Shown: positions 16,388 to 22,544 of the stretch, piece by piece | Layout: each line of letters starts with the position of its first letter | Position numbering within the stretch: the first letter of the stretch is position 1 | Source: Bacteroides sp. CAG:770 | GTDB taxonomy: Bacteria; Bacteroidota; Bacteroidia; Bacteroidales; UBA932 | Direction of reading: 5' to 3' | DNA: 28,474 nucleotides | Assembly (NCBI GenBank): GCA_000435075.1 | Contig: FR890645.1 | Coordinates: 14,249-42,722 of the forward strand | Program-made: the position numbers and the translations under genes | Notes under the pieces: generated by a model | What the model was told of the DNA's origin: nothing | Seen by the model: only the letters and a program-made list of their open reading frames with translations | Database searches by the model: none

Positions 16388-17734
16388 ATGGATGACCACA
16401 AGACATCCGTTCCGTTCACATTCGATTCCAGCATCATTGAGAATGCTCTGAAGAACATCCAAAGCCGTCAGTTGGACACCAGGACACAGATTGACAAAGG
16501 ACTCTTCTCCGAAGTCAACCGAATTCTGGCCAACGGCATTGACATCGCGTATGATGACAAGTCCGGGAACGGCAGCGGATTCAAGAAAGAGCTGCTGACA
16601 AACACTGAGGTCTTCGCTGCGTTCAAGGCTCATCGGATGGGCCGTGACATGGCATCAAAGCTTCTGGATGAGAGCGGGAACATCAAACCATTCCGGCAGT
16701 TCAAACAGGACACAGAGGGGCTTGTAAACCACCATGTCAATGCGTGGCTCCGGACAGAATATGACACGGCCATAAAGCGTGCACACAGGGCATCGGAAAT
16801 GAGACAGTTCATAGACGAGGCGGATGTGTTCCCGAATATCGAATGGCTGCCAAGCACGGCTGTCAATCCCCGCGAGTCCCATATGCCGTTCTATCACCAT
16901 ATCTGGCCGGTAGGCGACCCTTTCTGGGATGTGCACAAGCCGGGGGATGAATGGGGATGCCAATGCGGTTGGCAATCCACTGACAGCCCCGTGACTGACA
17001 ACACCGGACTCGGTGGGGAAGGTATCGCGGAGCCGTCCCCAGGACTCGGAGGCAATCCGGCGAAGACCGGGCAGGTGTTCTCGGATGATCACCCGTATTT
17101 CCCGTCCGACTGTGAGCATTGCGGATTCTACAATGCAAGCATAAAGAACCGTCTTGCGGCCGTGTTCTATGACCGTAAGAAAGACTGCTACAACTGCCCG
17201 TATATCAAGGCGTGCATAACACGTCTGACTTCTGACGGATTCAAGTTGGAGAAGCAATTTAGAAACGGAGGTCTGCTTTACATCCATCCGGACATCGACA
17301 AGAAGAAATCAGACTACAAGAAGCTGAAGACCTTGGGAACAGAATTCGCAAGGAAGGGACACTCGGTCAAATTGACGCCATCTGTCCATTTCAAATCTCA
17401 AGAATATAAAGACATATACGGGGCATTAATAGGAACTCCTTATGAAAGGAAATGTCCTGACCTGTCAATTGACGGAATGTTATATGAGTTTGAAAGTTTT
17501 GTTCGACCTTGGCACAAAGAGAAAGTCAAGCACATGCTTTCCCATGGATTTAAGCAAGCTCCAAACTTAATAATAGACAATACCCGTGGATGTTCAGACA
17601 GATACATCAGAAAAATGATAATGGCACGGTTGAACATCAACACACGAATTGATGAGGTATGGATATACGAGAAAGGGAAAATTCGATTATTCTATAAGGA
17701 TGGCATATTTCATAAAAACAACGGAGGGAACTAG
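16388..17734 (+). CDS. MuF-like head protein fused to a C-terminal nuclease-toxin domain
   Basis: A 448-aa two-part protein. Residues 1-250 are a MuF/gp30-like minor head protein, with the family's end signature NPRESHMPFYHHIWP (160-174) and DEWGCQCGW (187-195). A Cys cluster follows (DCEHC 241-245, DCYNC 266-270, C276), perhaps a metal-binding hinge. Residues about 280-448 resemble the C-terminal tRNase/BECR-type toxins of CdiA and MuF proteins: CPDLSIDGMLYEF (356-368), then GFKQAPNLIIDN (387-398) and EVWIYEKGKIRLFY (423-436). Where relatives often have E-x-K, this protein has EFES. GC content falls from about 58% at 17041-17100 to about 37% at 17401-17700 by hand count, a sign that the toxin tip was exchanged. 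No immunity gene follows. Toxin activity is inferred. Confidence 0.85.
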   Translation: MDDHKTSVPFTFDSSIIENALKNIQSRQLDTRTQIDKGLFSEVNRILANGIDIAYDDKSGNGSGFKKELLTNTEVFAAFKAHRMGRDMASKLLDESGNIKPFRQFKQDTEGLVNHHVNAWLRTEYDTAIKRAHRASEMRQFIDEADVFPNIEWLPSTAVNPRESHMPFYHHIWPVGDPFWDVHKPGDEWGCQCGWQSTDSPVTDNTGLGGEGIAEPSPGLGGNPAKTGQVFSDDHPYFPSDCEHCGFYNASIKNRLAAVFYDRKKDCYNCPYIKACITRLTSDGFKLEKQFRNGGLLYIHPDIDKKKSDYKKLKTLGTEFARKGHSVKLTPSVHFKSQEYKDIYGALIGTPYERKCPDLSIDGMLYEFESFVRPWHKEKVKHMLSHGFKQAPNLIIDNTRGCSDRYIRKMIMARLNINTRIDEVWIYEKGKIRLFYKDGIFHKNNGGN

Positions 17735-17742
17735 TCCCTCCG
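17722..17742 (+). terminator. Perfect hairpin over the MuF-toxin stop codon
   Basis: CGGAGGGA (722-729 relative to 17000) pairs perfectly with TCCCTCCG (735-742), leaving a 5-nt loop ACTAG that contains the stop codon. No T-run follows, so it is not a standard intrinsic terminator; it may slow decay or partly terminate. It marks the 3' border of the compositionally distinct toxin segment. Confidence 0.55.
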
Positions 17743-17838
17743 CGATACGACGTGCCGTAGCACACGCTAACCATTACTGGCTAGCGCAAATATAGCGTTT
17801 ATTATTTAGAATTCAAATGTTTTTCAAAAGGTTTTCAA
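17743..17838 (+). other. Non-coding gap after the toxin with small stem and 11-bp repeats
   Basis: No ORF of note. A short stem can form between CGCTA (17765-17769) and TAGCG (17782-17786). The last 30 bp hold TTCAAATG, TTCAAAAG and TTCAAATG starting at 17812, 17823 and 17834, exactly 11 bp apart; the ATG of the last copy is the start codon of the next gene. The gap is AT-rich and would be the natural place for an immunity gene, but none is there. Confidence 0.6.
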
Positions 17839-17841
17839 ATG
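17812..17841 (+). repeat. Three TTCAAAxG iterons at 11-bp phase, ending in a start codon
   Basis: Copies are TTCAAATG (17812-17819), TTCAAAAG (17823-17830) and TTCAAATG (17834-17841). The third includes the ATG of the virion morphogenesis gene. The motif and its 11-bp phase recur upstream of the gene at 572 and at the start of the ATPase gene at 23161. Confidence 0.6.
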
Positions 17842-18468
17842 GCAGACAAACTTGAATCGGACATACAGCGAATGAAAAAGGAGATCGAACAGCTCATATC
17901 GAGGAAACTCCCGGTCGTTGCCGGCAAGTACGCCAAGCAGCACTTTCAGGACAACTTCCGCCAAGGAGGATTCGTCAATGGTGGTCTGCATCCGTGGCCA
18001 CCGGCGAAACGCCTTTCTTCAGGAGAACCCGGAGCGGATTCCCAATACAAGACACTGATGTCCTCACGGAACCACCTGTTCAGTTCGATAAACTACACTC
18101 CGGGAATAGCTAAGGTCACCATATTCAATGATGTGGTCTATGCCGCTATCCACAACGAGGGCGGAACTGTCCATCCAAAGATAACGCCCAAAATGCGACG
18201 TTTCGCATGGGCGAAGTATTATGAGCTTAAAGGCAAGCAAAAAGGCGCACAGAAGCCACGAAAAGGCCCAAAGAACGGGACATCGCAATCAGCTGGCAAA
18301 CAGCCGGACTCCGGAGAGGCCGAAAAGTGGAAAAGACTGGCATTGACAAAGAAAGAGACATTGACCATAAACATCCCCCAAAGGCAGTTCATGGGGCAGA
18401 GCGCCGAACTTGATGCCAAGATATCCGCTTATGTCGAGAAAGAAGTTTTACGCATTATAAATTCATAA
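17839..18468 (+). CDS. Virion morphogenesis protein (Mu gpG / P2 gpS family)
   Basis: A 209-aa protein matching the phage virion morphogenesis (tail completion) family by pattern: N-terminal helix, then FRQGGFVNGGLHPWPPAKR (residues 40-58; F....F....W.P family signature), LMSSRNHLFSSINYTPG (the typical L..sg.L..si segment), and VVYAAIHNEGGTVHPKITPK (YA.iHn.GG signature). These proteins act in tail completion and head-tail joining. Residues about 135-165 form a basic low-complexity insert (KGKQKGAQKPRKGPKNG). The C-terminal QRQFMGQSAELDAKI is the family's usual P.R.F.G ending. The start codon lies within the last 11-bp repeat. It ends 1 nt before the next gene. Confidence 0.9.
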   Translation: MADKLESDIQRMKKEIEQLISRKLPVVAGKYAKQHFQDNFRQGGFVNGGLHPWPPAKRLSSGEPGADSQYKTLMSSRNHLFSSINYTPGIAKVTIFNDVVYAAIHNEGGTVHPKITPKMRRFAWAKYYELKGKQKGAQKPRKGPKNGTSQSAGKQPDSGEAEKWKRLALTKKETLTINIPQRQFMGQSAELDAKISAYVEKEVLRIINS

Positions 18469-18469
18469 A

Positions 18470-18937
18470 ATGGAATCACTTTATTTAAGAATCGCGGAAA
18501 GGCTCCGCGAGATTGTTCCGGAACTGGAACACATCGATGAGGATACTGGTCAACTATATCCTGTGCAATATGATGACAGGTATGCCTATCCGATACTTTT
18601 CCCATGCTGCCTTATCGATGCGTCCACAACGGACTATAAGGTTGAGAAGTTTCCAGACATGCAGAGAGGGACCGTGACCGTCACAATCAAGGTGGCGTTT
18701 CAGTGCGATGAGGATTCGCATTACTCATCCATCGAGAACAACAATACCTTTGAACAAATGAGACATAGACTGGCCATAAACAAGAAGGTCGTCTGCGCCC
18801 TCCATGGCTATTGCTTCGGGGATGATGTCTCGGCGATGCAAAGGACACAGGCAAGGGCTTACCCTCTGGCAGGACGTGTCAAAGTCTATGAGTCCACTTT
18901 CAACGTGAATATAACCGAGGAACTATTCCTGGAATAG
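18470..18937 (+). CDS. Tail completion / head-tail connector-like protein (155 aa)
   Basis: A 155-aa soluble protein starting 1 nt after the morphogenesis gene, the last gene of the rightward late operon. Helical N-terminus (MESLYLRIAERLREIVPELE), a mixed middle (CLIDASTTDYKVEKFPDMQR), then a beta stretch TVTVTIKVAFQC and a C-terminal RVKVYESTFNVNITEELF. This size and order (helix, then strands, ending in a beta hairpin) fit tail terminator or Mu gp37-like proteins that cap the tail. The family call is by position and topology only. Its last 15 nt overlap, tail to tail, the convergent 88-aa gene on the other strand. Confidence 0.7.
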   Translation: MESLYLRIAERLREIVPELEHIDEDTGQLYPVQYDDRYAYPILFPCCLIDASTTDYKVEKFPDMQRGTVTVTIKVAFQCDEDSHYSSIENNNTFEQMRHRLAINKKVVCALHGYCFGDDVSAMQRTQARAYPLAGRVKVYESTFNVNITEELFLE

Positions 18938-19189
18938 CGACAACTGCTCAGCGGTCAGTTTAGGCGCTTTGATTTTGGTGTGGGTAGTCATCTCCGTCTC
19001 CGGATGCTCTTTTATGTACGAGCGAAGAATACACATAATCCTGTCCTCCGAAAGAAAGAACTCCTGTTGCGACAAGATTTTCATGGCATCATCGAACCGC
19101 AGCCGCTGCTTCTCGGTCCAATAATACCACCTCTGGGCGATTTTTTCATTCCTCGCCTTGATGAGCTCCTTGTTTCGTCCTCTTGGCAT
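18923..19189 (-). CDS. Small basic protein of unknown function, own promoter (88 aa)
   Basis: An 88-aa protein, MPRGRNKELIKARNEKIAQR at the N-terminus (strongly basic), then WYYWTEKQRLRFDDAMKIL and a helical QEFFLSEDRIMCILRSYIK, ending in a short acidic tail. The FLSEDRIMCILR stretch looks like a recognition-helix arrangement, so it may bind DNA or RNA, but I do not recognise a family. It is transcribed leftward from a candidate promoter at 19207-19214, separate from the early operon, which is insulated by the 16-bp hairpin at 19265-19306. Convergent with the tail completion gene, overlapping it by 15 nt. Its place between early and late blocks makes a late regulator (Mor/C-like role) conceivable; that is inference. 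Confidence 0.65.
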   Translation of the reverse strand: MPRGRNKELIKARNEKIAQRWYYWTEKQRLRFDDAMKILSQQEFFLSEDRIMCILRSYIKEHPETEMTTHTKIKAPKLTAEQLSLFQE

Positions 19190-19206
19190 ACTGATAATTC
19201 AATATC

Positions 19207-19214
19207 CAAAGTTA
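19207..19214 (-). promoter_or_regulatory. Candidate -7 promoter box TAACTTTG
   Basis: On the - strand TAACTTTG matches the Bacteroides-type -7 consensus TAnnTTTG and lies 18 bp before the ATG of the 88-aa gene. A convincing -33 TTTG at 19-21 bp spacing is not evident. A single TTCAAATG copy lies just upstream at 19220-19227. Confidence 0.45.
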
Positions 19215-19264
19215 CGGATTTTCAAATGGTTCGCGTGTTCTGCTTTACACGATTTACCTAAGAC

Positions 19265-19306
19265 AAACAAGTGAGAGGTGTTGTGATTTTCACCTCTCAC
19301 TTGTTT
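19265..19306. terminator. Perfect 16-bp terminator hairpin ending the early operon
   Basis: AAACAAGTGAGAGGTG (19265-19280) is perfectly complementary to 19291-19306 across a 10-nt loop. The arms end in AAACAA/TTGTTT, so transcripts from either side end with a U-rich run. It lies 31 bp after the last early gene and isolates it from the 88-aa gene. Confidence 0.85.
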
Positions 19307-19336
19307 ATCTCATCCGTAAAGAATACAATGAATCAA

Positions 19337-19477
19337 CTATTCCATATCCTCAAAGTCCGCGCAAGCCGTCTCATAGCATTCAACCCTTTCCATTGTCAGC
19401 GCACAGAAATCGCATTCGGCCCCGTTTCTAAAAAATGCGCAATCTCCGCATTCCCGTTCTTCTCTTTTATCATTCAT
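19337..19477 (-). CDS. Cys-rich 46-aa protein, possible zinc finger
   Basis: A 46-aa ORF that starts at ATG 19477, overlapping the stop of the upstream gene by 4 nt (ATGA), strong evidence of a real coupled gene. It contains six Cys: 10, 13, 22, 25, 34 and 39, with two CxxC pairs (ECGDCAFF and ECDFCAL) that could bind one zinc as a small ribbon or knuckle. The rest is acidic. It is the last gene of the early operon, 31 bp before the terminator hairpin. Function unknown; tiny Cys-pair proteins in such clusters can be host-takeover or anti-defence factors, but nothing here shows it. Confidence 0.7.
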   Translation of the reverse strand: MNDKREERECGDCAFFRNGAECDFCALTMERVECYETACADFEDME

Positions 19478-19767
19478 AAGTCCGTACACATTAGTTCTTC
19501 AACCTTTATCCCATGTACGGAATAGTGACCGATGCAGATAAACACGTCACCATTATGAGCGGTACTCCGGCAAATTGAGACTTCTTTCCATCGTGGATTC
19601 TCTTTCAACAGCTTTTCTTGATGCAGCTTTAGACGTGCAACAGCGACGTCAACTTCCTCATCCGTAAGAACACAATGTTCATAAACTGCGGAATAATACG
19701 CCAACTTCTTTTCCATTGACAAGAGACCACTGAAAGTGTTCTGCATGGTCATAAAATACTTTTTCAT
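19474..19767 (-). CDS. Small early protein, unknown (97 aa)
   Basis: A 97-aa protein (MKKYFMTMQNTFSGLLSMEK) that overlaps the upstream gene by 4 nt and the downstream Cys-rich gene by 4 nt, both ATGA. Residues 17-58 are helical and charged; the C-terminal part (VSICRSTAHNGDVFICIGHY) is likely beta. The start could also be Met7 or Met18, but the coupling overlap favours the first. No recognisable domain. Part of a lower-GC run of small early genes (19337-20235) that look like accessory cargo. Confidence 0.7.
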   Translation of the reverse strand: MKKYFMTMQNTFSGLLSMEKKLAYYSAVYEHCVLTDEEVDVAVARLKLHQEKLLKENPRWKEVSICRSTAHNGDVFICIGHYSVHGIKVEELMCTDL

Positions 19768-20054
19768 TTCGTCTTTCTATGTTTTAGAAATTCAATTTCC
19801 TTTAGATGCCATTCTATTTCCATTTGATAAATCTCTGTCCAGACATCAGAATCATATCTATACCAGTCCTGCTCAGCAAGGTCTTTATTCCAGAATTTCT
19901 TGATAGGATCCTGGTTCATGTCAAGAAATATGGAATATCCCGAATGATGAGGATGGACACAAAGGAATTCAATAATCTCTACACGACCGACATTATCAAT
20001 CCGAAAAATCCTATCCCCTCTCTCAAGTTGTTCAACACTCGTAATCGTTTCCAT
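19764..20054 (-). CDS. Small early protein, unknown (96 aa)
   Basis: A 96-aa protein beginning METITSVEQLERGDRIFRI at 20054, 4 nt after the preceding stop; the longer frame upstream overlaps the previous gene and is less likely. The N-terminal half looks like a small beta domain (GDRIFRIDNVGRVEIIEFLC, then HPHHSGYSIFLDM), the C-terminal half is an amphipathic helix (WTEIYQMEIEWHLKEIEFLK). It overlaps the next gene by 4 nt. Function not recognised. Confidence 0.65.
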   Translation of the reverse strand: METITSVEQLERGDRIFRIDNVGRVEIIEFLCVHPHHSGYSIFLDMNQDPIKKFWNKDLAEQDWYRYDSDVWTEIYQMEIEWHLKEIEFLKHRKTK

Positions 20055-20058
20055 ATAT

Positions 20059-20235
20059 TCATTTCTCCTGTTCTTTTGTCTCAATGAAAGCGTCAAAAAA
20101 GCCACAGAACGATCCCCACCCTTTTATTGCCCGTTTGAGAATAGCAGGCCCATTCTCAGCCGTCTCAAAACCATATTCCGCACGTAATTTCTTTAAGTGC
20201 CCCAACAACAAATTATATTTCTCTTCCGTTGTCAT
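20059..20235 (-). CDS. Very small early protein, unknown (58 aa)
   Basis: A 58-aa protein starting MTTEEKYNLLLGHLKKLRAE at ATG 20235; a TTG at 20271 would add 12 residues but lies in a hairpin. Short helical protein with a central GPAILKRAIKGWGSFCGFFD. No domain recognised. A perfect 8-bp hairpin (20256-20285) precedes its start and could control translation. Confidence 0.55.
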   Translation of the reverse strand: MTTEEKYNLLLGHLKKLRAEYGFETAENGPAILKRAIKGWGSFCGFFDAFIETKEQEK

Positions 20236-20255
20236 TTTCTTCCATTTTACACAGA

Positions 20256-20285
20256 CAAGGGGCAGAATCAATCGTCCGCCCCTTG
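20256..20285 (-). repeat. 8-bp hairpin upstream of a small early gene
   Basis: CAAGGGGC (20256-20263) pairs with GCCCCTTG (20278-20285) over a 14-nt loop. It lies between the stop of the 96-aa gene at 20295 and the ATG at 20235. No T-run follows on the - strand, so it may be a translational or stability element rather than a terminator. Confidence 0.5.
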
Positions 20286-20294
20286 CCCATCTTG

Positions 20295-20585
20295 TTATAA
20301 ATCCGCGATATAAAACATCTTGTCAAGGACGGACTGAACCACGCTCCTCAGTTCCGGTCTCCGCTTGAAAAGCTCAGTAAAGCATTTCTCCATCCGGTGC
20401 GCGGACCCGTCCAGCGCGATGAAACCGCCATCGTCACCAACAACCAGGGTCGAGGTATGCACCTTCCTCTCCGGCCTCGTCTGCGCCTCGTTTATCTCCA
20501 TCTCCCGGATGAGCGATCCGGCAAGGGTTGTGATGTTCTTCTCCGCCGTCTGCCTGAAAAGCTCATCCACATTAATCGGCTCCAT
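20295..20585 (-). CDS. Small early protein, unknown (96 aa)
   Basis: A 96-aa soluble protein (MEPINVDELFRQTAEKN), starting 3 nt after the DUF3164 gene stop, so co-translated. Residues 45-60 (TLVVGDDGGFIALDGSAHRM) suggest a short beta hairpin between two helical parts; the C-terminal helix RSVVQSVLDKMFYIADL is amphipathic. I do not recognise the family. Confidence 0.65.
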   Translation of the reverse strand: MEPINVDELFRQTAEKNITTLAGSLIREMEINEAQTRPERKVHTSTLVVGDDGGFIALDGSAHRMEKCFTELFKRRPELRSVVQSVLDKMFYIADL

Positions 20586-20588
20586 AAT

Positions 20589-21239
20589 TCAGTCCTCCCT
20601 TGTCATTGCCGCCAAAGAAAGCGGAATCGCGTGGACCTTACCATCCTGGTCCTTATAGGACACTGAAATGAAGTCACAGGTCTCCACAGGGGAATAGGCA
20701 TTCCGGATGATGGCCACGCCCTCGGAGAAAAGAGGATCATTCCATTCCGCGGCATACTTTTCAAGCTGAAGCATGGAACTCGCCTTCAGGTTTCCCTTGC
20801 GGTCCTTGGAGAGCAGCTGCATCACAGCGGTGAACAGTTTCGACGAATCATCATCCTTGGCCAAGGTGGAAAGGAACTCCTTAACCTTTGAGATGCCGAC
20901 CTCCACCGTGTCATCCCAACCGTCGTTCGTCCTCCTGCCAAGAGAGACCGTGATACCGTCAGCGGTGAAAGAGTTACTGTGGCGATCCACCTTGGCATTG
21001 AAGAGTTTCTCTTTGAGTTCAATGAGAGACTCGACGTCAGAGAACACCTCATCCTTTCTCTGTCTCATCAACGAACTCAACGCCACCATCTTATCCAGCG
21101 TCTTATGGCAGAACTCCGCCGTAAGTTCCTTATAAGAGTTGACATCATCCTCGCGTTTCTGTTTCTCGGCACGCTCTTCGGCCTCAAGCTGAGCCTTCAG
21201 TTCGGCTCTCTGCTGCGGTGTCATTTTACTGATATCCAT
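20589..21239 (-). CDS. DUF3164-like early phage protein (216 aa)
   Basis: A 216-aa protein starting MDISKMTPQQRAELKAQLEA at 21239; a longer frame upstream overlaps the preceding stop and is discarded. A charged helical N-terminus is followed by FSDVESLIELKEKLFNAKVD, HSNSFTADGITVSLGRRTND, FLSTLAKDDDSSKLFTAVMQ and a long helical C-terminus. This order matches the DUF3164 proteins carried in the early region of many Mu-like prophages, whose molecular role is not established. It lies between the conserved phage protein and the run of tiny genes. Assignment is from memory of the pattern. Confidence 0.75.
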   Translation of the reverse strand: MDISKMTPQQRAELKAQLEAEERAEKQKREDDVNSYKELTAEFCHKTLDKMVALSSLMRQRKDEVFSDVESLIELKEKLFNAKVDRHSNSFTADGITVSLGRRTNDGWDDTVEVGISKVKEFLSTLAKDDDSSKLFTAVMQLLSKDRKGNLKASSMLQLEKYAAEWNDPLFSEGVAIIRNAYSPVETCDFISVSYKDQDGKVHAIPLSLAAMTRED

Positions 21240-21253
21240 ATCGTTTCTAAATG

Positions 21254-21898
21254 TTACTTTTCCAACTTTCCCATAACGCCACGTTCCATCCTGCCCTGAA
21301 CCCTTTCCTTGCATGCTTCAAGAAACATCTCAAGCCCCGTGATCATCTTCTCGTTCTGCGGTGACGGGAAACGGGCATTTAGTTTCTTGTGACGGTCAAG
21401 CAGTACAAGAGCCAACTGCTCCGACTGGATTCCAGGGATGACCGTTCCGTCATCAAGTTTCTGGATAAACTGAACCACCTGCTCATTCCCGGTGTATGAT
21501 GTCACCCCGTCAGCGAATCCCAGACATTCACGCATAATGTAGCAGTGGGCACCTCCATATGTCTCATCATACACCACCCGAATCGTCTTCTCTTCTGAAG
21601 GATAAACACAACCGTCCAATGTGACTTTCTCCACAACCGGCATATCCCCGAAATAGTCGCGATACACCAACGCCTCCAGCTGCTCCTCGTAGACTCCCTT
21701 GACCATCTTCCCGTTGACCACTTTCAGAAGGACTTTTTCAAGGGCATCAACCACCCTTCTCGTCCAGACTTTCAATCCCGGCTTGGTCCTTCCGAGGCGT
21801 TCAACCTCTTTGATCCTGCCATAAACTTCATTGATGCACCTGTCCCTTTCCAAGGCGACAAGCCTCACAACATCCTGTTTCGAATACATCTTTTCCAT
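21254..21898 (-). CDS. Conserved phage protein of unknown function (214 aa)
   Basis: A 214-aa protein starting MEKMYSKQDVVRLVALERDR at 21898. The frame extends further up to 22045 across the tRNA-like element and is not used. The N-terminal half is helical. The C-terminal half (GAHCYIMRECLGFADGVTSY, VVQFIQKLDDGTVIPGIQSE, LALVLLDRHKKLNARFPSPQ, ending RGVMGKLEK) is a module I recognise from many unrelated phages, always with no proven function. It lies just downstream of the tRNA-like element and 14 nt before DUF3164. Soluble, no metal or nucleotide motifs. Confidence 0.75.
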   Translation of the reverse strand: MEKMYSKQDVVRLVALERDRCINEVYGRIKEVERLGRTKPGLKVWTRRVVDALEKVLLKVVNGKMVKGVYEEQLEALVYRDYFGDMPVVEKVTLDGCVYPSEEKTIRVVYDETYGGAHCYIMRECLGFADGVTSYTGNEQVVQFIQKLDDGTVIPGIQSEQLALVLLDRHKKLNARFPSPQNEKMITGLEMFLEACKERVQGRMERGVMGKLEK

Positions 21899-21926
21899 AA
21901 AAGCACAATTTTGAATTGATAAAACT

Positions 21927-22012
21927 TGGGAGGAGGTCGGGGACTCGAACCCCTGTGCATCCGCTGCTTGCAACGTGGATTTTTCGGATGCGAATATGTC
22001 CTGGCACCTCCC
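21927..22012 (-). ncRNA. tRNA-like element, aberrant core, anticodon uncertain
   Basis: On the - strand a 7-bp acceptor stem (GGGAGGT at 22012-22006 with ACCTCCT at 21937-21931, one G-T pair) is followed by a C at the discriminator position and an encoded CCA (21929-21927). There is a T-arm AGGGG-TTCGAGT-CCCCG, with a normal 7-nt T-loop and one A/G mismatch at the stem base. The core is not canonical: the best anticodon-arm candidate is a perfect 7-bp stem, GCATCCG/CGGATGC, with a 21-nt loop containing TTGCAAG (possible GCA, Cys, if folded differently), and the D-arm is degenerate. It lies in the gap between the GemA-like gene and the next CDS. Decayed tRNA or tRNA mimic cannot be decided by eye. 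Confidence 0.6.
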
Positions 22013-22049
22013 CATACGCATTTTAATTGACTTACATAAGAACACCTCC

Positions 22050-22544
22050 TTAACTTGGCAATTGATTCGGTTTTCTGGTGATATATATCGGGAAAGTCCG
22101 CATTACTGGTCTTGTCTCCACCATTTGAGTTTTTGGCTTTCTCAAGATTGCCTCCAGCTTCGGAATCAATGATTCCAGTTCCTCAATCGTCAGCATCCCG
22201 AAAGGCTTTCCGGCTATCCTGCTATTCTGGCAAAAAGCATTCACCTTATCGAAGTCTGTGGTATCCACACCTAACTGCTGAATCCGCTTTAAGACAGCCG
22301 AACGCATCTTCTTGCGCCTGAGCACATAATCTTCACGACTCTCCGACTGATGCCTGCCGCTCTGAATGCAGTCACACATCTCATCATACTCAGAATCCTT
22401 CATATCCTTCAATGAGGTTGTCCGTCCCCGCGTGAACTGTGAAATTAGATCATCCTTGTACTGTTCGAGGTCAATACCCTTGGCCTTGCACAAGGCATAG
22501 AACCTTGAATAATTGCGTTTTTTCTTTCCCATACGATAAATCAT
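22050..22544 (-). CDS. gemA: GemA-like regulatory protein (Mu gp16 / DUF1018)
   Basis: A 164-aa protein. Its start overlaps the stop of the upstream ATPase (TAATG), which favours the first Met; MGKKKRNY at residue 5 is an alternative. The sequence follows the DUF1018/GemA pattern: FYALCKAKGIDLEQYKDDLI, a central region with KDMKDSEYDEMCDCIQ, then VLKRIQQLGVDTTDFDKVNA and a C-terminal KPFGMLTIEELESLIPKLEA. Mu GemA is an early protein that affects host gene expression and DNA topology. Placement after the transposition ATPases in the early operon agrees with Mu. It precedes the tRNA-like element by about 37 nt. Function here is by family analogy. Confidence 0.8.
   Translation of the reverse strand: MIYRMGKKKRNYSRFYALCKAKGIDLEQYKDDLISQFTRGRTTSLKDMKDSEYDEMCDCIQSGRHQSESREDYVLRRKKMRSAVLKRIQQLGVDTTDFDKVNAFCQNSRIAGKPFGMLTIEELESLIPKLEAILRKPKTQMVETRPVMRTFPIYITRKPNQLPS

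Noticed and set aside
21899..22045. Longer start for the 214-aa phage protein
   Set aside because: The extension is the translated tRNA-like element; ATG 21898 gives a normal start after it.
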